Shown in pieces: positions 1-9,386 of a stretch of 64,000 nucleotides of DNA. The stretch spans positions 1,178,001 through 1,242,000 of the forward strand of contig JAGMWG010000015.1 of NCBI GenBank assembly GCA_020744225.1, in the 5' to 3' direction. The notes under the pieces were generated by a model. The model ran no database searches. It worked only from the letters and a program-made list of their open reading frames with translations, and had not been told where the DNA came from. Numbering within the stretch: the first letter of the stretch is position 1; each line of letters starts with the position of its first letter. Both the position numbers and the translations under genes were made by a program. This stretch comes from Paraphoma chrysanthemicola. Taxonomy: Eukaryota; Ascomycota; Dothideomycetes; Pleosporales; Phaeosphaeriaceae.

Positions 1-1276
1 GCCTACCTTCACGTCAAACCAATGGGTCTGAGAAGGTGTGGCGACCATGGGCTCTATTCCTTCAACAAGCTGAGGCGATTTTCAGCCATGATTGGCATGT
101 GCATCGATCGCATTGTGCTCGAGAAGGACAATGGAGATCAGAAGCGAGATGAACGATCGGTCTGCCCGGTTGTAGTCTGGCGCAATCGTTCATCCCTATA
201 GGCACGTGCGCTAAGCATAGTCGTCTATCGTCCTGTGTCTGAGATAGCTGCACCGGGTGCTCATTGCGCTCCCAATGTTGGGTTCATCGGGAGTGCTTGG
301 TAAATCCGCCAGACAGGCTACGCCCGTAAGCTACTGTACTTGGACCCCGCCGCTAACCAACACCGCCATTCGCATTCATCGCTTAGCACGGAAATACCTT
401 CCGAAGCACATTTCATTGGTTGAATTCCAGGGTAGTAGAATGCAGGAACAATTACCTTTATTTCTACTCCATCATGCAGGTTCTCTGGGACGGATTGACG
501 TGCATGGATGGCAGTACCTAGACATGGGTGCGAAACGAGCGTAGCTACGATTGCATGTGATGATGAACGACATGACGATCTATATGACTTTGCAATGCGA
601 ACCCGACAGCGAAGTAGAATCGCCGCTAAGGACTAGCACTCAATTAATTCCTGCGTAGACTGGAAAGCGAAGCCTGAGAGACGTTTCTATCTCGGTAGAG
701 AAGCCTGTTCGCATACAGAAGATAGACAGGAGGGCTTGGTCCCTAGGAGTGGCGGCTGGGAAAGATGGCTGACTCGCATCATCGGTGTGACCACAATGCA
801 AGACAATCGTGCGGATTGTACGGCTCTGCTTCCGACTCGGCTAACAGTGGAGATCCCTCCCGTGGCGTGCCCCTTCATTGGCGTTCCCAGCTGGCGATCC
901 TTGTGACAAATTATAGTTTTCGCTTCTCATAAACTAGGCTTAAAAGAACATCGGCTGCAAGGTTCACAATTCGTGCAGCGACCTGTCAAAGGTGCATACG
1001 CCTATTCATCGACCGTTTGACATTCTTGAGCAACTGCGGAAGATCCCTCCTTTCCCCTCAAAAAGCAATTTCGACCCTCGATTATGAATTCGCCGTAACT
1101 TTGGAATCTTTTTTTCTTTTGACTTCGCCCAGTACCCACAGTGTCATGGAACGGCCACTGTCTGAACGCAACATATAAAGCGCCTTACCGAGAAGAAGGG
1201 CGGAGCATGTAGGTCTTGTGAAACCATCAATTTTTATGGACGCGCTTCTGAGACTTTGTGTTTCGATCCAGCCAAT
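1..1276. other. No gene recognised (left edge)
   Basis: Only short open frames with no family resemblance, no convincing splice pairs and no codon pattern like the neighbours. The last 200 bases probably hold the promoter and 5' leader of the rhodopsin-domain gene that follows. I see no repeats or RNA gene here. Confidence 0.4.
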
Positions 1277-2678
1277 ATGACGGTGCTATCCTCTGCGAAT
1301 GTACACAACCTTACCGTGGGATATCGAAATCGGTCAATCATTGCAGCATCCGTCTGTTATCCGCTGGCGACTCTTGCCGTCATTCTTCGCTTTACAGCAC
1401 GGAAGATATCCGGGGCTGGGCTGTGGTACGATGACTGGCTCGCTCTTGTCGGATTGGTATGCTGCAATCAAGCCCATTGTTGATCTTGTGCAGTTAACTC
1501 GTTGTGCAACCAGGCTGCAGTGGGAGTGTTCATGTCCCTAATGCTCGTTGGTAAGAACGATGCTTTGCATGTGTCGTATATTTATGATAACATTAATCTT
1601 AGATCTACCCAACGACAGTACCTTGGCCGGAAACCCCATACCGGAGGCCACCCTTTTGGCAAATGCAAAGACAGTCTATGTCGCTGAACTGTTCTATTAT
1701 GTCATTCAAGTCAGTCTGAAATTCTCCATTCTGGCTTTCTACTGGAGAATATTCAACGTCGCCATGCGAGTCCCGATCTACTTTGTTACTGGCTTTATAA
1801 CGATGTGGTTCATTGCGACGGTGAGTTCACGTCCTCCATCCCTTACTTGAACCCACAGTTCATCGTCACCATTACTGCTCTTATGTCATAGTAGCTCTTT
1901 CGATGAGCAAAAGCTAACCTTACTACCATCTTTAGATCCTCGTTGCAGCTTTCCAGTGTGTCCCTGTTGCGTCTCTCTGGGAGCCCTCCTTGCGTGCCTC
2001 AGCGAAATGCGTAGAATTGGCGCCGTTTTTCTTCGGCACTTCCATCCCCAACATCTTAGCGGATATATTCCTACTCATGTTGCCGATGCCCTACGTCTGG
2101 AGACTGAAGATTACCTTGGCGCAAAAAGTCGTCGTTCTCGGTTTCTTCTTGCTTGGTGGCTTGTAAGTAGATTTTCCAACTTTCATACCCGAAGTACCAC
2201 TACGACGAACACTAACATAATTTTCGCAAGTGTTCTGATAGCATCCATCGTTCGGCTTCGCCTGCTACTCCTTCTGGATATCCAAGGGTTTCATGCCAAT
2301 TGGGCCGTCGAGAACGCGGTCTTCTGGAGCTTGGTGGAGAACTGCATGGGAGTAATATGTGTTTGCCTCCCATCACTCAGGCCAGTTATCAAGTTCCTTC
2401 CCTGGTTCTCGAAAATTGGCATAAGTATAGGGTCAGGTCGACCTAGCGGATATCGGACAAGCGTGTCTGGCCTCGAGCAGGGAACGACCAAACCAAAGCA
2501 GCAAGAAGTTGATGAGTTTGAGCTGTTAGAAAGCGGGAATGCTTCGCATCGCTGGGTCGAGATTGAAAGAGCCAACGAGGAGCACTCCATCAAGACTTTG
2601 GAAGGGGAGTGTATTAGTGTGCGAACGAGGGTCCAGGTGTCCTCTTCTGATATAGAGCAGCCGGCGGAGACCGTTTAG
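1277..2678 (+). CDS. Rhodopsin-domain integral membrane protein (SAT4/Pth11-related family)
   Basis: Five exons, 1277-1456, 1514-1550, 1603-1820, 1936-2162 and 2231-2678, give 369 aa. All four introns have GT..AG ends and keep frame. The product is a polytopic plasma-membrane protein of the fungal rhodopsin-domain family, a GPCR-like family whose ligands are mostly unknown. Visible landmarks are a first membrane helix followed by the family's LRFTARK and YDDWLALVGLV motifs, further helices, and near the C-terminus the diagnostic segment VENAVFWSLVENCMGVICVC followed by LPSLRP. The roughly 90-residue tail is polar and acidic, as usual. An in-frame ATG at 1256 would add 7 residues; 1277 gives the usual short N-terminus. 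Function beyond the family cannot be read from sequence. Confidence 0.87.
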
Positions 2679-2940
2679 ACTCGTTCTGGCAGCCAAGTTC
2701 ATAGCTAGGTAGCCTCTGCTGATGAATGTACCATAGCCAAGGAGTTTTCACTGGAAGATAATCGTATACTTCCCCCTCCCCAGCCCACCCCCATTCACAC
2801 GCGCTCTTTGCTTTCCATTCTTCCCATCCCGCCCATTCTTCCCACCCCTTCCAATCCTCTCACGCCTCCCACTCCTCTTCCTACCCTTCCCCGTCGCCAC
2901 CCCAGTCCTCCCCCTCAAACCCCCATCCTCCCTCCCTTCC

Positions 2941-3030
2941 CCATCTCCCTTCCCCATCTCCCTTCCCCATCTCCCTTCCCCATCTCCCTTCCCCATCTCC
3001 CTTCCCCATCTCCCTTCCCCATCTCCCTTA
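2941..3030. repeat. 13-bp minisatellite, about 7 copies
   Basis: The unit CCATCTCCCTTCC is repeated head to tail with exact 13-base spacing; the A of each copy falls at 2943, 2956, 2969, 2982, 2995, 3008 and 3021. It sits inside a longer C/T-rich (polypyrimidine) stretch, about 2765-3055. Because the unit has no stop codon in any frame and is not a multiple of three, long spurious open frames arise on both strands. I do not treat those as genes. Confidence 0.9.
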
Positions 3031-3115
3031 GCCTTACGCTTCCCCTCTCGCCTCCCCACCCAATAAATCCACACATAACCCACAACATGAAACACAACAA
3101 GCGCCTGGTGCTCAC

Positions 3116-3251
3116 CTTTGAGCTTGATATGCGTCATTGGGACATATGTTAAGCGGAAGGATATAGCTGTGCTAGCGGCGCGGAATAAGGTTGCTGGGAA
3201 GCTAATGATGTGGTTGAGGGCGTGCGATATCGCGTCGATGGTGGTGTTCAT
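3116..3251 (-). CDS. Possible small membrane-associated protein, first exon only
   Basis: An ATG at 3251 opens a frame of about 45 residues containing a plausible amphipathic stretch (HALNHIISFPATLFRAAS, then FRLTYVPMTHIKLK). It runs straight into a good splice donor (GTGAGC) at 3115. Beyond the donor the frame continues only into the polypyrimidine minisatellite, so the rest of the protein is probably in a downstream exon I cannot place in the 430 bases before the neighbouring gene's end. I do not recognise a family. It could also be a chance open frame. Confidence 0.28.
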
Positions 3252-3931
3252 TGTTTGAACTATGAAATAATGGTGGAGGGGTTCCTAAGTGGAGGAAGAG
3301 GAGGGAGGAGATGCGGTGGAGTTTGTGAAGCGAGTACACGGGTAAATTGTTGCTGGGACTTCCATTTTTGGGCTGGATGTGGTGTCGAGAAGGTTGTCGG
3401 TTGGTATTTAGTTGGCAGTGGAGTCGTGGAAATATGTGAGTGTCTTCACGCCAGTATATCACATTGTTGCAAGATAGAGTACCCGGGAGTTGCCAGTTGG
3501 GTATGCAGTCGATGCTGACCATTTAGATGCGTGTGAAGGTCTTCACGCTTCCCTTTGATGGTTCAATGATAAGGCACGCCAACCGATCATATATTGCTCA
3601 TAGTTAGATTCTGGTATTCTACGTGAGCCAAGCCACGCTGATGCGAGGATCTCTTGAGGCGGTGAAAGGGCAGTATATACCCCGAACGGCCGTTGGATTC
3701 ACTTTCACCTCATCTTCACCACGCGCTTTTGCGCGTTCAGCATCGACACGGCAACATGCTTCGCGCCTTCGATCGTGCGCGACATGTTCCACGCGCGCCA
3801 CGCATCCTCTCTTTGCTTCACCTGTGAACCATCTACTCCCATTCCGCGCGCGCCTGTGAGCATTTGTATTCGCCTTGTTCCGCACGTATCCACCCTTTCG
3901 CACGCTGCAGTTCAATCCATTCGGCCTCAAG
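3252..3931. other. Intergenic region between two small genes
   Basis: Divergent upstream region for the possible minus-strand exon and the plus-strand gene at 3932. A TATATA-like stretch lies at about 3673-3678 and the following 250 bases are C/T-rich, as in many fungal 5' leaders. Nothing else recognisable. Confidence 0.4.
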
Positions 3932-4611
3932 ATGGCTTCCGATGAAGTCGAGGACGTCTACGAAGAAGATGAGGACATGATAGACCTCGGCGCTCCGTTC
4001 ACCTTGGCCAAGGTTGAGATCGGCCTAGCTTCAAGCATGCATAACCCCGCCTTCAACGAAGAAACAGGTCCAACCAGCCTCTACAACGCGCCTCGCCCGA
4101 TCGAGTACAATCCACTCCCCCGAGAAGATCATAGGACCGTCTATCGTCTGACCCAGAGCATCACCGCAGCGTGGGGTATCATGTCGGCTGCTACACCGTT
4201 CCCCGGCCACTTGCTACCCGATCCTGACCCCTACAATTGGGGTATTCCGCTCCTTCGCGCGATTTTGAACCTAGCGCAGATGACTGGGAGGCAGTATCCG
4301 CTGGAGGCGACGAGGGAGGAGGCGGTCCATTGGATCTGTCAGTCTATCGAGGACACGAATAGAGGTAAATTCGCATTGAGACGCGGAGGCGACACTGTGC
4401 TATGCTGATACTTTTGACAGGTTTGTCGGTCATGGAGGGCGACTGGGTCATCCGTTGCGAGGATGTCGAGTACGCGATCGAAAAGATGAGGTTTCGCGGA
4501 GACGCGTATCGACCAGAGTACCATGGCGATTATCATCGTGCAGGTCGCCGCAACCATGTTCCGCCTGGCGCTCGGCGGGTGAAGGATCGGCGTGGTCGTC
4601 GCGATCATTGA
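3932..4611 (+). CDS. Hypothetical acidic protein
   Basis: Exons 3932-4364 and 4421-4611 give 207 aa. The intron (GTAAAT..TTTTGACAG) keeps frame. The start ATG follows a C/T-rich leader; an in-frame ATG at 3875 would add 19 residues. The first 20 residues are strongly acidic (EVEDVYEEDEDMIDLG). The middle is well composed (LTQSITAAWGIMSAATPFPGH, then RAILNLAQMTGRQYPLEATREEAVHWICQ), which argues for a real gene. The last 30 residues are basic and simple, while another frame just downstream (about 4515-4801) also looks protein-like, so the 3' end may have a missed intron or a frameshift. No family recognised. Confidence 0.55.
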
Positions 4612-4877
4612 TTCGTTCCATGCCAAACAGTGCAAGAGCGTGGAGTCGTTTTCCGCGGCCAAGTGGTTCATCTTTGGCATGCTCCCTCGAGGCCCGACGG
4701 TGAAAAAGGAGCAGCAGGCTGGAGATTCGTCGCAATTGGTCAAAAAGGACATCGCGCCGTGGATAACATGGCGGCAAGTACACGTAGTCCAGCTCTTTTA
4801 GAGTATCGGGAAGTCCAATGAATGCTCCATTTACGACATATCTTCACTCTTCCCACCCCACGATGAGAACGACCCAT

Positions 4878-5255
4878 TCATCGCGTCGGTAATTGCGCAG
4901 GCATCTCCACAGGCTTCCCATCCCATCCCGCAGTCGCAGGCGCCGCATAACCGGCCATATATTGCGCCTTATTTTCGTTGACACCGCCTTGCAGCTCAAT
5001 CGGCCCGCCTGTGCTCATGATCTCCACCGGGCCGTGCTGTGGTTGTGGCGCTTGGTACCCTTGTGGAACAAAAGGTCGTCGCTCCTCAGCCAGATCGCGA
5101 GTGCGCTGTTTGCGTTGATTCTTCTTCTTCCAGATCATGAATAGCACGCCGAGACAGAATATTCCACAAACTCCAATGCTGACGAGGCAGATGACGAGTG
5201 TCCAGCCAGCTGCTGTGAGTTGCGCACGTCGTTGGAGGGGCAAATGTGGTGGCAT
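4878..5255 (-). CDS. Small single-pass membrane protein, hypothetical
   Basis: An uninterrupted 125-aa frame. Residues about 15-41 (AGWTLVICLVSIGVCGIFCL and onward) form one strong transmembrane helix. A basic KKKNQRKQRTR stop-transfer segment follows, then a Pro/Gln/Gly-rich tail of about 75 residues. With no cleavable signal peptide, the topology is probably N-out/C-in. Dothideomycete genomes contain many such short proteins of unknown role. A CTCACAG acceptor-like string lies just inside the first codons, so an upstream exon replacing the first 13 residues is possible. Confidence 0.6.
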   Translation of the reverse strand: MPPHLPLQRRAQLTAAGWTLVICLVSIGVCGIFCLGVLFMIWKKKNQRKQRTRDLAEERRPFVPQGYQAPQPQHGPVEIMSTGGPIELQGGVNENKAQYMAGYAAPATAGWDGKPVEMPAQLPTR

Positions 5256-6140
5256 GATCCCCTGCGCGTAGCTTGTCTTGAAGATGGTCGTTGGTCCGTG
5301 TGGTTCTGGCGTGTCTATCTGCCGGGTTTCCTTTTTGTCAATGAGTGTTTGAGGAGCGCGAGAGGGCTTCCAAAGTCGAAGGGGGAGAGACGACGTGCTT
5401 TTAAGAAATGGATTAGTGGTTCAGCCGCACATCCATGTTGGGCCTTGAAACGTGGGGACCTGGCAAGGATGGTGGGAAATTATTGGTGGCTGGGCCACAG
5501 CACACACACGATTGCTAGGTCGCAAGGTTGACTTGTCATCGAACAGTGGGCCCATGGTCCAAATTCTCGCTGTATCTTCGGGTAGCAACCATGGTTCGGG
5601 CGATCCTATGGCATCTATGGAGCGTTGATGATGAGGGTTCTGCTGAAGTGGTTTGGGAGGGAGCAGCTTGCGGTCCAAAAATAGGCGGCTCTTTTGGCTT
5701 AGCGCCCCGCAATTTTGCATGACGCGTGGTGCGGCGTGGTGCGGCGTGGTCTTTGAATGACGCCTGGCATCTGAACAGCCTTTTTCGACGATGACGCGCA
5801 ACAGGAACCTCTTGCACATCTATTGTCTGAAGTTCTGTCCTGCCGGCCCTGCTATGCTAAAATCGTGAAGTTCGAAGCGCCAAGCCTCGCCCATCAGGGA
5901 CCACGCACAGCTTATCTCGACCACGCGGTCGCTGCTCGGTACTTCGTACCACAATACCGCTCGCACGTGAACTCTTTAATAGGATTCGTGCATACGACAA
6001 AGTACAGTTTGCCTCAGTCGCCTTGACCGCATTGCAAGCGATAGCGACGGCGCAGTCTTCCTTCATCCACTTCTGGCCCATTTCGATTATGCGATCGCAG
6101 TATAGACACATTCGAAGACGTCAGCCCTACAAGAACAAGA
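5256..6140. other. Intergenic, divergent promoter region
   Basis: Lies between the minus-strand membrane protein and the plus-strand CUE-Smr gene. It contains a short direct repeat, GCGGCGTGGT repeated in tandem at about 5731-5750. Open frames here are short and have no family resemblance. No RNA gene seen. Confidence 0.4.
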
Positions 6141-7821
6141 ATGGATGAAGACCTGCGCATGCTCGAAGTATGTAAGGCATGCGTCGCGTGGTCGCACAAC
6201 TTGGCTAACACGGCGCGCGCAGGACGAGTACCGTACTTCATTGGATGCGACCATTGTGCTCGCGATATATTCCGACTATGCAGGACAGCCAGACGCCGTT
6301 GGTCAGGCCAGACTGACGCTGGACCTGCTCAAAGAGACGGCGGCAGCGGAGCAGGCCACGGGCTTCGACGCCTCAGGCAGTGGCGGGGGCCTGGCAGACG
6401 ACAGCCCCAGCAAGCGCAGCGCCGACGCTGACTCCAACGCCGATACGTGGGCGACCCAGACGACCCTCACCGACCACTCCCACCTCTCCAATGAGCTCTC
6501 GGCGCTGAGCGTGGACGGCCAGTCGCGAGCTGGCTCGGACGGATCACAGGATGGCGGCGGCTATTGGAGGGAGGCCGAGCAGTACACCACACCGAAGAAG
6601 GAGCTGGTTCTTACGGAGACGTTCCCGAATCTGCGGCCCGAGCTGATTGCATACACGCTGAAGAAGGCCGGGAATGACCTGGAGAAGGCCACCGATGAGC
6701 TGCTGAACCACGCCTATTTCGAAAACTCTCGGGGCAGTCCGACAGATGAGGGGCCGGTGGCGAAAGGCATCGATGCCTTCTCCGAGGATTACCATGTCCC
6801 CCAGCGTGGTCGCAAGGGCAAGAATAAGAAGAAGCAGAGAGTCTCGCTGAATAGCTCCGACCCAGCAAACCCCTCCGACTCCAACGCCCCAGCGACACCA
6901 GCCAATCGATGGCACAACACGAGCCGAGACATCGAATACATCACGTCGCGTACGAACCTGACCCATAAGACTGTGTCCTCCATATACCATGAGAGCGGTG
7001 CATCCCTTTCTGCGGCGGTACTCGCGATTGTACGAAAGGATATCCAAGCGCACAAGAACGACGGGGAGCCTGACGCAGCTCTTGTGCAAGACGCAATAGA
7101 GTTGAATGCGGATTTCGCGACAATCGATCTTGAGCACGCTCTTGCGCTGATCAGACTTGCAGATCCGTCAGTCACCAAAGCGCGAGATCTTGCAAAAGCG
7201 CTCACTGAGCAGCCAGCGAGCGAGACTGGTGGGAAAGGAGGCATCAAGCTCGATTTGCGCTATGCTCCAGTAAACTTGTCTGACCCAAGCTCAGAAACGG
7301 CCAACCTTCCACTTCTTGCGCCGGCTGTGCGCGCTCATGACACAAGCAGTCTAGCACGTGCACAAACCGAGGCCTTTCAGCAAGCTCATGCTGCTTATAG
7401 GAAGGGCAAGTCGTCACCTCTTATGCGCCAAGCTGCAGGTTATTATGCACAAGAAGGCCGAAACTACAATGCCAACCTCAAGGCTATGAGCCAGATTGAG
7501 GCCGACTCGCTTGTGTCTTCGCAATCAGGCGCATCCTACCTCGATCTTCACGGCGTGACCGTTGCCAATGCGACACGCATCGCCAAGCAGCGCACGCAGG
7601 CATGGTGGCATGGTTTGGGTGAGCGAAGGATTCGCGAATGGGGCAATGCAAGAGGAGGTGTGGGCGAGGGCTATAGGATAGTCACTGGTCTTGGTCGCCA
7701 TAGCGAAGGTGGTAGAGGCAAGATCGGACCTGCAGTGCTGAAGATGCTCATGAACGAGGGCTGGAAGGTCGAAGTTGGCACGGGTGAACTGCTAGTCACC
7801 GGCCTGTCGCGACGCAAGTAG
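6141..7821 (+). CDS. CUE and Smr domain protein (Cue2-like endonuclease)
   Basis: Exons 6141-6167 and 6223-7821 give 541 aa. The first exon codes only nine residues and its intron (GTATGT..GCGCAG) keeps frame. Residues about 135-175 form a CUE-type ubiquitin-binding fold (ETFPNLRPELIAYTLKKAGN, then DLEKATDELL). Residues about 385-448 match the DUF1771 region that precedes Smr domains. Residues 449-541 are an Smr domain with its LDLHG motif and a TGLGRHS variant of the TGxGxHS loop. Yeast Cue2 and animal N4BP2 share this order; Cue2 cuts mRNA in stalled ribosomes (no-go decay). By analogy this is a cytoplasmic ribosome-associated nuclease. Orthology to Cue2 itself is inferred. Confidence 0.85.
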
Positions 7822-8369
7822 ACGTGTAACGGCGTCGCAGATGTATGTATTGACTGCTTGGCGAGAGTCTGGATGTTGCCGACATCCGAGCTCGACAGCG
7901 TCGACCGGCGCAAAGAAATGGCGCACGATAAATCTAACGACATGTACAAACTCTCTTCTCTGCGCTTTTCTATGTTCTGCCCGTTTTCTTCATTCGGCTG
8001 CATAGGATTGTCTGGAAATCGCGTTAAATTTGAGCCCTTTCCCCATCCTTTGTCCTCAGCATAAGCATGCTACTAGCGTGGCGCTAGCAAATAAGCATTC
8101 TTTAGGCTCGGGAGCCTTCACTCGCCTTGATCACTCATACTTGTACTCCAGGCAATAGTCTCCGACCGCGAGCCAATTACAAGCGCTTTATACCTCAGTT
8201 ATTGATACTTAATTTGCTGGTTTTAATACAATTCACGTCAGAGATATCGTGTGCACGCTCCCATCGATCGCCAAGTGGCCGGTCGGAACCTATCGCATGG
8301 AGTACATCAGCCCATTTCATGCTTTCGAGGTCGAACACAGCTGCATCAAAACGATCGACAGCACGTCAA
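7822..8369. other. Intergenic, 3' of the CUE-Smr gene
   Basis: Terminator region of the upstream gene. Contains a short perfect inverted repeat CTAGCG-TGG-CGCTAG at about 8074-8088. No gene recognised. Confidence 0.35.
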
Positions 8370-9386
8370 TATCCCTGCTTCCTACCATCTCTGTTACAGG
8401 GATCCGGGACTTCGATGCGATTAGGGAAGCGTGGCGATGCCCCTTGCGTTTCAGCCACGGCGAGACAACAATGACGATACGATCATCCCTCCAACACGGG
8501 TGCGTAGTAGATTCCCTCGGCACGCCCCGACTGTTGGTCTTTTACAAGAGAAAGCATCCCTGTAATCCCACAACGCTACCCAACCGTGCTTGGGGGTGAC
8601 TGTACCTCGGCCGTAGCACGACCAACAAGGAGCCGTAAAGAACGACTCTGAGCGAAGATAATCCTGGCGCAATGTGACTTCCGTGAAGCCACAACTAAGG
8701 TATGGCACAATGAGAAAGGTTGCGCAAGACCTCAGCACCTGCGTGCACGCTCCTACGAGCCGTCGCGAAACTTACTCGCGAACGCACGAGTTGAATCTGA
8801 GATGTCGCTCACCTAACATGAGCATTATGCAATGGTTTGAGAAATTCACGCAAGTTGGTACATCCCCATGTTCTACTATGCTCGGCCGAGTGCAATGCGT
8901 GAATCATCGATCCTAACAAGGCACGTGGGACCAGAAACAGCACCACTTCCTGCCACTCACTACACTCGTAGTAGCAGGAACACCTGTACTTTGACTCGAA
9001 TATCAACACTACCCAGCCTCGGAGTCGCCGCTCGCTTCAATGCAACACTCTTGGCCATTCACCCCAGGTCGACTAATCTACCCCACGTTTGAATAATCCA
9101 GCGACTGATGACTGAGATGGAATCGGTTCTATGGGACCGGGTGGAAGGGATGAGTATTGAGTTCGGTCCTTTCTTGAAGAGTACGTTTATCAGAACATGT
9201 ATATAAGGCTCTATTGATGTCGAGACTCACTTTCATCACTCAGCTCAACAATCATCGAACCAGCTTCTCTTGAGTCTTTCTTACCTTCTTTCTCTTCTTC
9301 ACAGCTGCAGGCCAGTGTTTCACTTACATCCTTGTTACAATACTGCCGGACAGTCTTGTAAACACACACTTTCGTACAACTTCATC
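8370..9386 (+). promoter_or_regulatory. Duplicated promoter and 5' leader, copy 1
   Basis: This kilobase is collinear with 13220-14135, upstream of the second secreted-repeat gene. Shared landmarks in order: GGCGAGACA at about 8459; the identical 19-mer TGACTTCCGTGAAGCCACA at 8675-8693 (copy 2: 13446-13464); GAAACAGCAC near 8934; ACACCTGT near 8980; a TATA box (TATATAAGG at 9200-9208); a C/T-rich leader; the identical ACTGCCGGACAGTCTT; and TTCATCATGAAGTT over the start codon. This marks it as the promoter of the 9387 gene and shows that promoter and 5' coding region were duplicated together. Confidence 0.8.

Noticed and set aside
2748..3251. 167-codon minus-strand frame through the minisatellite
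   Set aside because: The C-terminal 110 residues are only the 13-bp repeat read in rotating frames. Only the first 45 codons are kept as a low-confidence exon ending at a splice donor.
8675..8693. Heat-shock element reading of CTTCCGTGAAG in the conserved promoter block
   Set aside because: The TTC and GAA half-sites are separated by three bases, whereas heat-shock elements use two, so the match does not fit.
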